Of a stretch of 64,000 nt of DNA, positions 41,207 to 50,154 are shown one piece after another. Below the pieces are notes generated by a model. The model worked only from the letters and a program-made list of their open reading frames with translations. It made no database searches and was not told the DNA's origin. Both the position numbers and the translations under genes were made by a program. The stretch is taken from the NCBI RefSeq assembly GCF_964026455.1, contig NZ_OZ032152.1:1054001-1118000 (forward strand). Reading direction: 5' to 3'. Origin of the DNA: Rickettsia endosymbiont of Lasioglossum villosulum (GTDB taxonomy: Bacteria > Pseudomonadota > Alphaproteobacteria > Rickettsiales > Rickettsiaceae). Every line of letters starts with the position of its first letter. Positions within the stretch are counted from its first letter, which is position 1.

Positions 41207-41964
41207 AAAACATGAATAGAAAACCAATAATAGGAATTACTCCTGATTTAGCTCAAAATTGTGAAAAATATACTTATGCCGCCTTTCCTTGGTATGCATT
41301 ACGTAAGAATTATACCGATGCAATAATCGAAGCCGGCGGCGTCCCTATGTTACTGCCATACCAAGCTGAAACAATAGATCATCTCATGGATTTTATTGAT
41401 GGTGTTATATTACCTGGCGGTGATGAAGATATACACCCTAAATTTTATGAACCTGAATATGCTGAAGATGTAGTAATTTCTAATGAAGAGCGTGATAATT
41501 TTGAAATATTGATTTTAAAGAAATCGTTAGAAAAAAATATACCTGTTTTAGGAATATGCCGAGGAATGCAACTAATAAATGTTGTTTTAGGTGGCACTCT
41601 TATTAAGCATATTCCGGATTATATCGAAGAGACAAAACAGCCTATTATCATAAACCATACCCAGCCTCATCCTAAAGATATAGTCTCGCATTCAATTAGT
41701 ATAAAGCCGAATACTAAGCTTGCTAGAATGGCAAATAATAAGCTGGACACAATGGTTAACTCAACTCACCATCAAGCCATTAAACAAATTGGTAATAATC
41801 TTATTATATCAGCAAAAGCAGAAGACGGGATTATAGAAGCAATAGAATCAACAAGTCATAAATTTCTTATCGGCGTACAGTGGCATCCTGAATATGTCAA
41901 TGATAATGGCATAGACCTAGTTTTATTCAAAGAGCTAATAAAAGCTAGTAGTAATATATTGTAA
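41203..41964 (+). CDS. Class I glutamine amidotransferase-like gamma-glutamyl hydrolase (PuuD-like)
   Basis: A 253-residue peptidase C26-type protein. The catalytic cysteine lies in VLGICRGMQLINVVLGGTL, and the histidine–glutamate pair in IGVQWHPEYVND; the oxyanion block is GVILPGGDEDIHPKFYEPEY. Family members hydrolyse gamma-glutamyl-GABA or gamma-glutamyl peptides. The substrate in Rickettsia is unknown. It is coupled by a four-base overlap to the cyclo-ligase gene. Confidence 0.88.
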   Translation: MKNMNRKPIIGITPDLAQNCEKYTYAAFPWYALRKNYTDAIIEAGGVPMLLPYQAETIDHLMDFIDGVILPGGDEDIHPKFYEPEYAEDVVISNEERDNFEILILKKSLEKNIPVLGICRGMQLINVVLGGTLIKHIPDYIEETKQPIIINHTQPHPKDIVSHSISIKPNTKLARMANNKLDTMVNSTHHQAIKQIGNNLIISAKAEDGIIEAIESTSHKFLIGVQWHPEYVNDNGIDLVLFKELIKASSNIL

Positions 41965-41980
41965 ATTGTCTTTTTCTATT

Positions 41981-42250
41981 ATAAAAGTATCTCATATATA
42001 TACTGAGATGTAGAAGTATTTATGAGTACTTTTGTCTTCATAACAATAACTCTAAGTTATTTAAAATAAAAAGTATAATAAACAATAGGAATAAGGTGCT
42101 GGGAATTAAGCTCAGCCATTAATATAACGACTTCCGCTATACTTCTTATTTTAAAAATAATTATAATAGCAGATTCCCAGCATAAAGCGTATACTTGGAG
42201 TTAGTTTATATTAATAGTAGAGTTCAAATACTATTAGATAAGTAAACTAT
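41981..42250. other. Structured intergenic region with mutually exclusive stems; possible small RNA
   Basis: The 301-base gap holds several strong inverted repeats. (1) ATAAAAGTA (41981–41989) faces TACTTTT (about 42027–42033) with CTCAT/ATGAG. (2) TTAAAATAAAAAGTATA (42061–42077) pairs with 42138–42154 with one mismatch. (3) TGCTGGGAAT (42097–42106) pairs perfectly with ATTCCCAGCA (42173–42182). (4) TAATAGTA/TACTATTA (about 42212–42235) sits within TAGTTTA/TAAACTA. Stems 2 and 3 interleave, so they form a pseudoknot or exclude each other. It is unlike the dispersed repeats here. It could be a regulatory RNA; 6S RNA often lies near cyclo-ligase genes, but this topology is not simple 6S. Confidence 0.4.
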
Positions 42251-42265
42251 AGATAAAATTATTAA

Positions 42266-42890
42266 TTAGTCAACCCTCAATTTAAATTTATTTGACATTT
42301 TTATAGTTAAGCGTTGTTTTTTTAATTTTTGAATTTTCTTGCCTTGCTCAAATGCTTCCATAGAATAAAGTTGATAATTTGAAGCAGTAATATCAGCAAC
42401 TTCAAGCAACCCTACCTTAGTCCAAAAACGAATTGTAGAAACGTTTTCTCCTATAGCACTCGCTAATTCTCCGATCTTCATTAATTTTTCAGATTTTCTA
42501 ATATCTGTTGGCTCTTTCCCTGTTACCGCTTTTAAATAAATATCAAGTGAACGATTAACTGCGTTATAAATAATTTTCTGATATTTTTCTTTTGAACCAC
42601 CGAGTTGAGCAGTTTCTAAAGAGGTAATATATGGCAATCGTTCTTGAGGTCTTATAATTGCGGGAGGATATTCTTCCATAATTAAGATTAAATTCATTAC
42701 CTCCTACAGTTAAACCATTTTCAATAATTATAGCAGTCTCTTTGCGAGATAAAGTATTCCCCTCAATAGCATTACTTGTATAGGTTAACTCTACCCTAAA
42801 CCATTCTTCTAAATTTTTAGCTAATTCAGAACTTAATGGACGTAAGGCATCTAATCTCTTCTTTTTTTTATCTAAAAAATCATATTTCAT
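42266..42890 (-). pseudogene. Fic-family protein, core-deleted and frameshifted
   Basis: Two overlapping frames encode the two ends of one Fic protein. The 5' part (42890 to about 42690) has LEEWFRVELTYTSNAIEGNT and LSRKETAIIIENGLTVGG, the Fic N-terminal inhibitory-helix region. The 3' part (about 42697 to 42266) resumes with MNLILIMEEYPPAIIRPQER, normally just after the catalytic HPFxxGNGR motif, then TSLETAQLGGSKEKYQ and a MerR-like winged segment (KIGELASAIGENVSTIRFWT). The intervening block with the catalytic core is missing and the junction is frameshifted. The gene is dead as an AMP-transferase. Confidence 0.82.
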
Positions 42891-42961
42891 AAGTAAAGTA
42901 TAAAGTATTACTTAATGCTTTATACTATTTTTATTTCACTATCAATATTTTTTATTTTTTC

Positions 42962-43125
42962 TCTGTCATCCCGTGATTTATTCAATAGTACCGGATAGTT
43001 ATTATTCTATATCATCTCCGCTTAAGGCTTGCTTGTGTAGATAGAAAAAAGTAAAAACAACTTTCAATACTAATAATTTTAGTATTAAAAGCTGGATCCC
43101 GTGAATAAATCACGGGATGACAGGA
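42962..43125. repeat. Family C repeat interrupted by an AATAGTACCGGA-type terminus
   Basis: CTGTCATCCCGTGATTTATTC at 42963 is followed by AATAGTACCGGATAGTTATT (about 42984), then an AT core with ACTAATAATTTTAGTATT and GGATCCCGTGAATAAATCAC ending CGGGATGACAG. The boundaries support insertion of the AATAGTACC element into a family C element, with later partial loss. The gap 42891–43177 has no gene. Confidence 0.65.
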
Positions 43126-43177
43126 GGGAGAATGATTCACACAGGCAAAGCCTGCTTAGATAGAAGTGTTTAATTTC

Positions 43178-45913
43178 CTACTCGTTTAGTCCGTGGCAAT
43201 ATTTATATTTCTTACCTGAGCCACAAGGACATAGCTCATTTCTAGATACTTTGCCCCAGCTTGTAGGATTTTTAGGGTCTCTATCCTCTGGGTTAATGCG
43301 TGATATGACAGGTCTAAGATCAGTTTCTAAGTTACTACCTGCATTATACTTACTAAATGCCGGATCTTCACGGCTTTCATGCATATTATTTTGCAGCTTT
43401 TTATTTTCAAGCGATATATCTTCTTTCTGAATATGCTTTAAGTCAATATGGAAGTGGTAGACTGTTTGAATAAAGAGTTCTTTTAAATTATTAAGCATAT
43501 GCTCAAATAAGTTAAATGCCTCTCTTTTATATTCGCTCAAAGGATCTTTTTGGGCATAAGCTCTAAGAGATATACCTTGTCTTAAGTGATCTAAGCTATG
43601 CAAGTGATCTTTCCAAACTTGATCAAGAGTAGTTAATAAAATATATTTTACAGCATTATGCATTAAGTCAGGACTATAAGCTTCCTCCTTAGACTTATAT
43701 ATACTATCCGCTGTTTGAATAACAATTTTTGTAACTTCTTCTTCTGTTACATCATTTTTGCTTATTAGATTTTGATCAAGCTTTATAGCAAAGGTGCGGT
43801 GTAGTTCTACGCTTAAATTCTCTATATCCCAATCTTCTCTATAAGAGCCTGCTGGCATAAAAGTTAGCACTATTTTTTTAGCTAATTCCTCAGTAGTACT
43901 ACTTAAGAAGTCATAACTATCTTTAGATTTAATAATTTCAGTTCTTTGTTCGTATATTATTTTACGTTGATCATTCATTACATCATCAAAGCGTAATAAA
44001 TTTTTACGTATTTCATAGTTATGCCCCTCAACTTTTTGCTGAGCTTTCTCAAGTGATCGGCTAATCATTGGGTGATGTATCGCCTCACCATCTTTTAAGC
44101 CAAGCGTCCGAAGCACTCCTGAAATACGTTCTGAGGCAAAAATACGCATTAAATCATCATCAAGTGATAGGAAAAATTTAGTATTACCTGGGTCACCTTG
44201 TCTGCCCGATCTACCACGCAGCTGATTATCTATCCTACGACTTTCGTGCCGTTCTGTACCTATTACAAATAACCCACCTGCTGCAATTACTTGCTTTTTC
44301 TCTTCAGCTATTTGAGCTTTTATCTCATTTACTTTTTCTTTATAAGCAGCATTAGTTAAAGATTTTCTATCTATCTGCTCTATCAGCATTTCAGGATTAC
44401 CGCCAAGCATAATATCAGTGCCTCGTCCTGCCATATTAGTTGCAATTGTTACTGCTTTAAATCTACCTGCTTGGGCGATAATAAATGCTTCCTGCTCGTG
44501 GAATTTAGCATTTAATACTTTATGAGGTATTTTGTTTTTATTTAGAACATTGGAAATTTCTTCCGACTTTTCAATACTTACAGTACCGACAAGCACCGGC
44601 TGACCACGATCATGACAATCTTTAATTAGCTTTAAAATAGCATCATATTTTTCTTTTTTGCTTCCATAAATTTCGTCATCAAGATCACGTCTTGTAACTT
44701 TATTATGAGTCGGTACTGCTACTACATCAAGATTATATATGTCTTTTAGCTCTGGTGCTTCGGTCATAGCTGTACCAGTCATGCCTGATAATTTAGGGTA
44801 ATTACGGAAATAATTTTGGAAAGTAATAGATGCAAGCGTTTGGTTTTCATTTTGGATTTTTACGTTTTCTTTTGCTTCTAACGCTTGATGTAGCCCTTCA
44901 GAATATCTACGCCCTTCCATTACACGTCCTGTAAACTCATCTATGATCATTACCTTACCATCACGTACTAAATAATCTACATCGATTGTAAACATGTTGT
45001 GAGCTCTAAGGGCTTGATTAACGTAATGCACTAAGCTTAAATTTTCAAAGTCATATAAACCAGACTCAGGCTTTATAATATTTGCTTGACTTAAAAGCGA
45101 TTCTACATGACTAATACCGCTTTCCGTTAAATTGATAGTTTTTAATTTTTCATCTTTTTCAAAATCACTTACATTAAGCATGCGTACAAGCTTATCGACT
45201 TTACCATATAATTCTGAATTATCATTAACTGGACCAGAAATAACCAATGGAGTTCTTGCTTCATCTATTAAAATCGAATCTACTTCATCGATAATAGCAA
45301 AGTTAAAAGGACGAAGTACTCGCTCCTGCAAGCTATATTTCATATTATCTCTTAGGTAATCAAAGCCAAGCTCGTTATTTGTGGCATATGTAATATCAGA
45401 ATTATAAGCTTCTCGCTTAGCTTCATCTGGCATACCAGCAACAATACACCCAACTGATAAACCTAAAAAATTATAAATCTTGCCCATGGAAGCGGAATCA
45501 CGGCTAACAAGATAATCATTAACTGTTACGACATGTACACCTTTCTCAGCTAAAGCGTTTAAATATGCTGGAAGTGTTGCAACTAAGGTCTTACCCTCCC
45601 CTGTACGCATTTCGGTAATCATTCCTCTATGTAATACCAAACCACCTATAAGCTGCACATCAAAATGACGCATTCCATATACTCTTCTAGAAGCCTCTCT
45701 AACTACCGCAAATGCTTCATATGCTATATCATCTAAAGTAGCACCATTTTTAAGTTTTTTCTTAAATTCTATAGTTTTATTTTTTAATTCTTCATCTGAT
45801 AATTTTTGAATTGCGGGTTCAAGTGAATTAATTTTTGCAATGTCAGAAAATAGTTTTTTTATCGTACGATCATTTGCCGTACCAAAAATTTTTTTCAATA
45901 TAGAAAACATCAA
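43178..45913 (-). CDS. secA: Preprotein translocase ATPase SecA
   Basis: SecA drives post-translational export through SecYEG. The 911-residue protein has Walker A in [20 protein letters not shown], the DEAD-like [55 protein letters not shown], and the preprotein-binding and helical wing regions in normal order. The C-terminal zinc tail [14 protein letters not shown], which binds SecB or ribosomes, is intact. Length is normal. The adjacent parvulin-type foldase gene is divergently oriented, and both act on exported proteins. Confidence 0.98.
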   Translation of the reverse strand: MMFSILKKIFGTANDRTIKKLFSDIAKINSLEPAIQKLSDEELKNKTIEFKKKLKNGATLDDIAYEAFAVVREASRRVYGMRHFDVQLIGGLVLHRGMITEMRTGEGKTLVATLPAYLNALAEKGVHVVTVNDYLVSRDSASMGKIYNFLGLSVGCIVAGMPDEAKREAYNSDITYATNNELGFDYLRDNMKYSLQERVLRPFNFAIIDEVDSILIDEARTPLVISGPVNDNSELYGKVDKLVRMLNVSDFEKDEKLKTINLTESGISHVESLLSQANIIKPESGLYDFENLSLVHYVNQALRAHNMFTIDVDYLVRDGKVMIIDEFTGRVMEGRRYSEGLHQALEAKENVKIQNENQTLASITFQNYFRNYPKLSGMTGTAMTEAPELKDIYNLDVVAVPTHNKVTRRDLDDEIYGSKKEKYDAILKLIKDCHDRGQPVLVGTVSIEKSEEISNVLNKNKIPHKVLNAKFHEQEAFIIAQAGRFKAVTIATNMAGRGTDIMLGGNPEMLIEQIDRKSLTNAAYKEKVNEIKAQIAEEKKQVIAAGGLFVIGTERHESRRIDNQLRGRSGRQGDPGNTKFFLSLDDDLMRIFASERISGVLRTLGLKDGEAIHHPMISRSLEKAQQKVEGHNYEIRKNLLRFDDVMNDQRKIIYEQRTEIIKSKDSYDFLSSTTEELAKKIVLTFMPAGSYREDWDIENLSVELHRTFAIKLDQNLISKNDVTEEEVTKIVIQTADSIYKSKEEAYSPDLMHNAVKYILLTTLDQVWKDHLHSLDHLRQGISLRAYAQKDPLSEYKREAFNLFEHMLNNLKELFIQTVYHFHIDLKHIQKEDISLENKKLQNNMHESREDPAFSKYNAGSNLETDLRPVISRINPEDRDPKNPTSWGKVSRNELCPCGSGKKYKYCHGLNE

Positions 45914-46052
45914 AATCCTTAAATATATTTTTGTACATATAAATATAGGCTATTTTATAAAATTATCAATTAGTTATATATTTATTTCAAGCATCCCTGT
46001 TGCAGAATAATCCGTAAATAATTATTAATAAATAAATATTATAAAATAGCTG

Positions 46053-46081
46053 TTGACGGGTATTTATTATTTTTATAGGAT
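46053..46081 (+). promoter_or_regulatory. Predicted promoter for the parvulin foldase gene
   Basis: TTGACG (46053–46058), 17 bases, TAGGAT (46076–46081), about 37 bases before the ATG at 46118. The divergent secA promoter should lie in the AT-rich 45914–46050. Confidence 0.55.
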
Positions 46082-46117
46082 TTAAACTTATATTTAACAA
46101 ATTATGAGTCATAAATA

Positions 46118-46972
46118 ATGAAAAAACTATCAATTGTACTTTTATCCGTTAGTATGCTTTCTAGTATAGCTTTTGCAGATAACTCAGACAGAGTAGTTGC
46201 TACTTACACAGGTGGTGAAGTAAGGGAATCACAGATAATGAAAGAATTCAAACCACAACTTAATCTTCCTTCAGGTGAAACTATCAAAAATTTTGACGAT
46301 TTTCCACCACAGGATCAAGATAAATTGATACGAATTTATGTTAATAATATTTTATTAAAGAAAGAAGTTGAGAAGTCAAACATCACCTCTTCTAAAGAAT
46401 TCCAAGAAAAGCTTGAAAATGCAAAAAATCAATTAGCTCAAAAAGAATTATTAGAAAATTATGTAAAATCTAATCTTACTGATAAGATGTTTGATGAGGA
46501 ATATAATAAATATGTAACTAGCTTAAAAGGTAAAGAACAAATAAAAGTTGCTCATATTTTAGTTAAATCTGAAAAAGAAGCTAATGATTTAAAAAATAAA
46601 TTAAACAAAGGTGCAGATTTTGCTAAACTTGCAGGAGAATCTTCTCTTGATAAAGCTTCAGCTACAAATGGTGGTGTAATCGGTTACATTTTATTAAATC
46701 AACCAGGGCAGTTAGTACCTGAGTTTGAAAACAAAGCCTTTGCTTTAAAAGTAAACGAAGTTTCAACACCAGTGAAAACTGACTATGGTTGGCATATCAT
46801 TAAGGTTCTTGAGAAAAAACCTGTACCTATCCCAACTAAAGAAGAAGCTAAAATGACTATCGATAATGTATTAGCAGCAGAAATACTAAAAAAATATATT
46901 AGCGATTTAGAAGCTAAAGCTGATTTAAAAATTATGTTACCTCCAGCTGCAAATAACGAAGCCAAAAAGTAA
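46118..46972 (+). CDS. plp: Periplasmic parvulin-like peptidyl-prolyl isomerase
   Basis: A 284-residue exported foldase. The N terminus is a Sec signal (MKKLSIVLLSVSMLSSIAFA, cleaved before DNSD). A SurA/PrsA-like helical chaperone region spans about 30–135, and the PPIC domain about 140–235 has VAHILVKSEKEANDLKNKL, FAKLAGESSLDKAS, GGVIGYILLNQPGQLVPEFE and KTDYGWHIIKVLEKK. Members fold outer-membrane and secreted proteins. It is divergent from secA, fitting a common role in export. Confidence 0.92.
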   Translation: MKKLSIVLLSVSMLSSIAFADNSDRVVATYTGGEVRESQIMKEFKPQLNLPSGETIKNFDDFPPQDQDKLIRIYVNNILLKKEVEKSNITSSKEFQEKLENAKNQLAQKELLENYVKSNLTDKMFDEEYNKYVTSLKGKEQIKVAHILVKSEKEANDLKNKLNKGADFAKLAGESSLDKASATNGGVIGYILLNQPGQLVPEFENKAFALKVNEVSTPVKTDYGWHIIKVLEKKPVPIPTKEEAKMTIDNVLAAEILKKYISDLEAKADLKIMLPPAANNEAKK

Positions 46973-47088
46973 TTATATGTCATCCCGTGGCTTGTCCACG
47001 GGATCCAGAAAATAATAAAAAATTTTTAATTTCCTCGCAATGATGCAGTCTAATTTCAAAATAATATATCTTTTAAGTTAAGCAACTA

Positions 47089-47117
47089 TTGACAATCCGG
47101 CAAAAAAAAATTATATT
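47089..47117 (+). promoter_or_regulatory. Consensus-like promoter upstream of the 70-residue protein gene
   Basis: TTGACA (47089–47094), a 17-base spacer with an A9 tract, and TATATT (47112–47117), about 37 bases before the ATG at 47155. A family C repeat fragment (46977–47040) lies just upstream. Confidence 0.75.
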
Positions 47118-47154
47118 CTACAAAATCTAATTTAAGTTAAAAAATTATTAAGCT

Positions 47155-47367
47155 ATGTCTAAAGCAAAAACTGCTTCTAAAAACAACCCAACCGCTAGGG
47201 AATCAGCTAAAGTACATTTTTATAAAGGCGAAGAGATTATACCATCAAAATATATTCCTCAACAAGGTTCTTCTTTTTTAGCTGCCGAAATTAAATCTTC
47301 TGGAGATTTGGTATTAGGAAATAATGGGCAAGTGCTACCTTGGAACTTAGTCAAAAATTTAGCTTAG
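47155..47367 (+). CDS. Small basic hypothetical protein, 70 residues
   Basis: Family not recognised. The protein begins MSKAKTASKNNPTARESAKV, a basic disordered N terminus, then a compact segment with FYKGEEIIPSKYIPQQGSSF and SSGDLVLGNNGQVLPWNLVK. No signal or membrane segment. It has a near-consensus promoter and so is probably expressed. The tRNA-Ala gene follows 65 bases later on the same strand. Confidence 0.65.
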   Translation: MSKAKTASKNNPTARESAKVHFYKGEEIIPSKYIPQQGSSFLAAEIKSSGDLVLGNNGQVLPWNLVKNLA

Positions 47368-47432
47368 TTTGATTTAATTACTTACAAATATAACAATTCC
47401 ACTTCAGTAACTTATGTAATAAGTCACATATT

Positions 47433-47507
47433 GGGGGCATAGCTCAGGGGTAGAGCATCTGCTTTGCACGCAGAGGGTCAAGGGTTCGATTCCCTTTGCC
47501 TCCACCA
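47433..47507 (+). tRNA. tRNA-Ala (UGC), CCA encoded
   Basis: Seventy-two bases plus an encoded CCA fold into a complete cloverleaf. The acceptor stem GGGGGCA/TGCCTCC includes G3:U70, the identity element of tRNA-Ala. The D-arm is AGCTCAGGGGTAGAGC-like, the anticodon stem TCTGC/GCAGA encloses the loop TTTGCAC with anticodon TGC, and the T-loop is TTCGATT. Its 3' end (TTGCCTCCACCA, 47496–47507) is repeated at 50065–50076. Confidence 0.98.
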
Positions 47508-47640
47508 TTCATCATTTTTTATTATTTCAACAAACACATCGAACGGCGAACACAAGCTATAATCAAGCTTTTCATGTTTTAGCGTTAGGTTAGCAAATAC
47601 TAAATCTATCAATATTACAATGTGCCGCTGACGACATTGC
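47478..47640 (-). pseudogene. Possible C-terminal fragment of a site-specific recombinase, reading into tRNA-Ala
   Basis: On the minus strand an open frame encodes LIDLVFANLTLKHEKLDYSL, CSPFDVFVEIIKNDEWWRQR and ESNP, stopping inside the tRNA gene. The F-x-NL-x-L-x-x-x-KLDYSL-x-x-PFD-F pattern resembles the extreme C terminus of large serine recombinases; WWRQ is encoded by the tRNA 3' end itself, as happens when an integrase gene abuts its attachment site. The upstream part is replaced by a palindromic repeat. I cannot confirm the family without a search. Confidence 0.45.
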
Positions 47641-47660
47641 CCGCGTGGATCATTTTCTCC

Positions 47661-48186
47661 TGTCATCCCGTGATTTATTCACGGGATCCAGTTAAAAATA
47701 TTAAAATTATTAGTATTAAAAGTTGTTTTTTTGAATCCCGTGAATAAATCACGGGAGGCATTGCCCGCATGGATCGAATAGCACCCTCGATGTCATCCCG
47801 TGGCTTGACCTATAATACCGGACAGTTATTATTATTATAAGTATGTTAAATGGATCCAAGTCATCATTGCGAGGAGCGTAGCGACGTGGCAATCTCATGA
47901 GGAAAAACTCCTGAGATTGCTTCGTCAAAACTTATAGTTTTTCCTCGCAATAACGGGGTCTTTTTAATAACTGTCTGGTACTATTGATTTATGAACTAGA
48001 GTCAGTTAAAAATACTAATAAATTAGTATTTTTTATTATTTTCTGGATCTAGTTCCCAAACCACGGTAGGCGTTGTTGCGTGGATGTCAAATCGTCATTG
48101 CGAGGAGCGTAGCGACGTGGCAATCTCATGAGGGAAAACTCCTGAGATTGCTTAGTCAAAACTTACAGTTTTTCCTCGCAATGACG
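47661..48186. mobile_element. Cluster of nested palindromic repeats inside the tRNA-Ala island
   Basis: 47661–47757 is a family C element around CATCCCGTGATTTATTCACG. At 47792 a second starts with TCATCCCGTGGCTTGACC, interrupted by an element with TATAATACCGGACAGTT (47811–47827) and AACTGTCTGGTACTATTG (about 47971–47988), which itself contains a family B element (47864–47955). The outer element resumes with AGTCAGTTAAAAATACTAAT and CCACGG. A second family B copy is at 48093–48186. No gene is present. Confidence 0.7.
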
Positions 48187-48214
48187 AGAAAAACTGATCC
48201 ACGCAACAACGCCT

Positions 48215-48373
48215 AACCGAGGCGAATACTCAAACGCCGCCGATGAGCTGCTAAGGTGGGTAAAAGCTAAAGGCGGTGTGAAGCTGCAAGGCTTGGTGAA
48301 ACGTCGACAAATGGAGCGGTCATTGTTTTTGAGCGAAGCAACTACAGAAACGGTTATTATTAGCTCTGCCTAA
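48215..48373 (+). pseudogene. Fragment of a phage-type lysozyme (GH24 endolysin)
   Basis: The reading frame NRGEYSNAADELLRWVKAKG, GVKLQGLVKRRQMERSLFLS, EATTETVIISSA-stop matches the C-terminal part of T4/lambdoid-type lysozymes (A-x-EL-RWV-x-x-G...L-GLVxRRxxE--LFL). There is no start codon; the 5' side is joined directly to a palindromic repeat. Codon use (CTG, GCC, CGG, GTG) is GC-richer than its neighbours, a sign of transfer. It is a prophage remnant. Confidence 0.75.
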
Positions 48374-48636
48374 AATACTTTCTATATTTACATCTTAATA
48401 AAAATTCTTAAATATTCTGTTATAATTGTAAGTGGTAATTGTTACTAGTTATTAAAACTTTCTATTATTTCCCTTTATTCCTTACTAATACCTATATTTT
48501 CCTAGTTACTCTAAGTTATTAATTTGTATCTTTAGTTAAATTTCTATTGCATTCTTAAATCTTTTTATCTAGATTCTTCCCATAGCTCATTTTTAACAAA
48601 ATATTAAAAATTATAGAATTTGATAAGGATATAAGT

Positions 48637-49947
48637 ATGTTTAAAGGACAGTTTCAAACTCCACAAGAAGTATCAGCAGCAAAAACCTCACATGAAAAGT
48701 TAATAGAATTTCTAGAAAAAAGAGGATTAAAGCAAAAAGCAGATAACTTAAGAAATCATGGTACTATGCTTAATCTTCATAAGAACCAAATAGACGATTC
48801 TGGAGCAAAAGAATTAGCTGCTGCCCTTAAAGCTAATAACCATTTAACTATGCTGTTCCTTGGAGGAAACAAAATAGGCAACACTGGAGCAAAGTTCATC
48901 GCTGAAGCACTTAAAGGTAATAACTCTTTAACTGAACTTTATTTTTCAAATAACAATATAAGCAATAGCGGGGCAAAGTTTATCGCTGAAGCACTTAAAG
49001 ATAATGACTCTCTAACTCATCTTGACCTTTCAGGAAACAATATAAGTAAGACAATATTAGAAACAATTAATGAATATTTACAAAGAAATAAAACTATAGC
49101 AGAGAAAAAAGCACAGAACTTAAATACAGAAAAGGAGGTAGAAAAGAAATATGAGGAACAGCAAAAACAAATACTTTCAAAAAATAACGAACTTGCTGAA
49201 ACAGTAAATAAATTTTTTCATGATCCTACCTCTGTCAGTCTTTGTTATCAAATAATAACAGATGATTTTGCTAAATTGGTTGCAGATAAATTAAAAGTTA
49301 TCAAGACAATTACCGCTATCGATTTTATGGGCAGCACTATAAGTGACCAAAGTATAAAAATTATTACTGAAGCTCTAAAAGCAAGTACACAACTAAAGAA
49401 ACTTGATTTTAGCGGGTGTGATTTAGGTAATCAAAAAATATCAGTATTAGCCGAAGTTTTACAACTTAAGACTCTTACGCATCTTTGCCTTAATGCGAAT
49501 TATATAGGGACTGTAGGAATAAACGCAATTATTGAAGCTTTAAAAGAAAGTACTACTATTATGCGTATAGATTTAGAACAAAATAATATGGATCAACAAA
49601 GTCAAATTATAATTGAGAAATATTTACAGAGAAATAAGAATTTATTGGAAGAACATAGTAATTTTCAAAAGTTAGTAGATAAGTTAAATGATAAAATAGC
49701 TAATAATGCTAACATAAAAGATAAATCTATAATAGAAGATACTATAAAATACATAATACAAAAAACTCCTCTCCTTATTAGGACAATCGACCGAGACCAA
49801 ATAATAACTGATATACACAAGCTTTTAAATAATAAGTTTACAGCGTCAAAATTTATGGGCATAAAAGAAGAGCTTGAGGAATTAATAGAACAACAAAATA
49901 TAAATGATGATACTAATGTCCTTGGAGCAGATAGTATGTTTGGCTGA
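48637..49947 (+). CDS. Leucine-rich repeat protein (RI/RanGAP-type repeats), candidate effector
   Basis: A 436-residue protein with two blocks of about 28-residue ribonuclease-inhibitor-type LRRs. Block 1, about residues 45–150, repeats L-L--N-I--SGAKFIAEALK-N-SL (for example NNNISNSGAKFIAEALKDND). A charged coiled coil, about 150–190, separates it from block 2 at about 215–330 (LKKLDFSGCDLGNQKISVLA). The C-terminal 100 residues are helical and lysine/glutamate-rich. This repeat type is common in eukaryotic NLR and RanGAP proteins and in bacterial effectors. No signal peptide is visible. It lies inside the tRNA-Ala flanked island with phage debris, so horizontal acquisition is likely. Function is unknown. 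Confidence 0.85.
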   Translation: MFKGQFQTPQEVSAAKTSHEKLIEFLEKRGLKQKADNLRNHGTMLNLHKNQIDDSGAKELAAALKANNHLTMLFLGGNKIGNTGAKFIAEALKGNNSLTELYFSNNNISNSGAKFIAEALKDNDSLTHLDLSGNNISKTILETINEYLQRNKTIAEKKAQNLNTEKEVEKKYEEQQKQILSKNNELAETVNKFFHDPTSVSLCYQIITDDFAKLVADKLKVIKTITAIDFMGSTISDQSIKIITEALKASTQLKKLDFSGCDLGNQKISVLAEVLQLKTLTHLCLNANYIGTVGINAIIEALKESTTIMRIDLEQNNMDQQSQIIIEKYLQRNKNLLEEHSNFQKLVDKLNDKIANNANIKDKSIIEDTIKYIIQKTPLLIRTIDRDQIITDIHKLLNNKFTASKFMGIKEELEELIEQQNINDDTNVLGADSMFG

Positions 49948-50064
49948 AAAACGGACAAGGACAATTTGTCCCCTTAAATTCATCCTGCTTGTAAATTTTG
50001 TTGCATAAAAAAAGCTTCATTTATATACTGTTTTTTATCCGTGGTGGTTAGCAAATCGTACTAC

Positions 50065-50076
50065 TTGCCTCCACCA
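50065..50076. repeat. Direct repeat of the tRNA-Ala 3' end (putative att site)
   Basis: TTGCCTCCACCA exactly repeats the last 12 bases of the tRNA-Ala gene (47496–47507). The two copies are in the same orientation and bracket 2.57 kb with a possible recombinase remnant, a lysozyme fragment, and the LRR gene. A GTGGTGG (about 50040) also faces CCACCAC here, so a hairpin is an alternative use of the sequence. Confidence 0.55.
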
Positions 50077-50154
50077 CACTAAAGTTTATTTACTTTAATC
50101 TGTTCTTTCTTAACAAATGAATGATAATTTTTCTAAATCTTTAATACAAATCTC

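Noticed and set aside
41981..42250. Assignment as 6S RNA
   Set aside because: The stems interleave instead of forming the single long hairpin with a central bubble, so I left it as an unassigned structured region.
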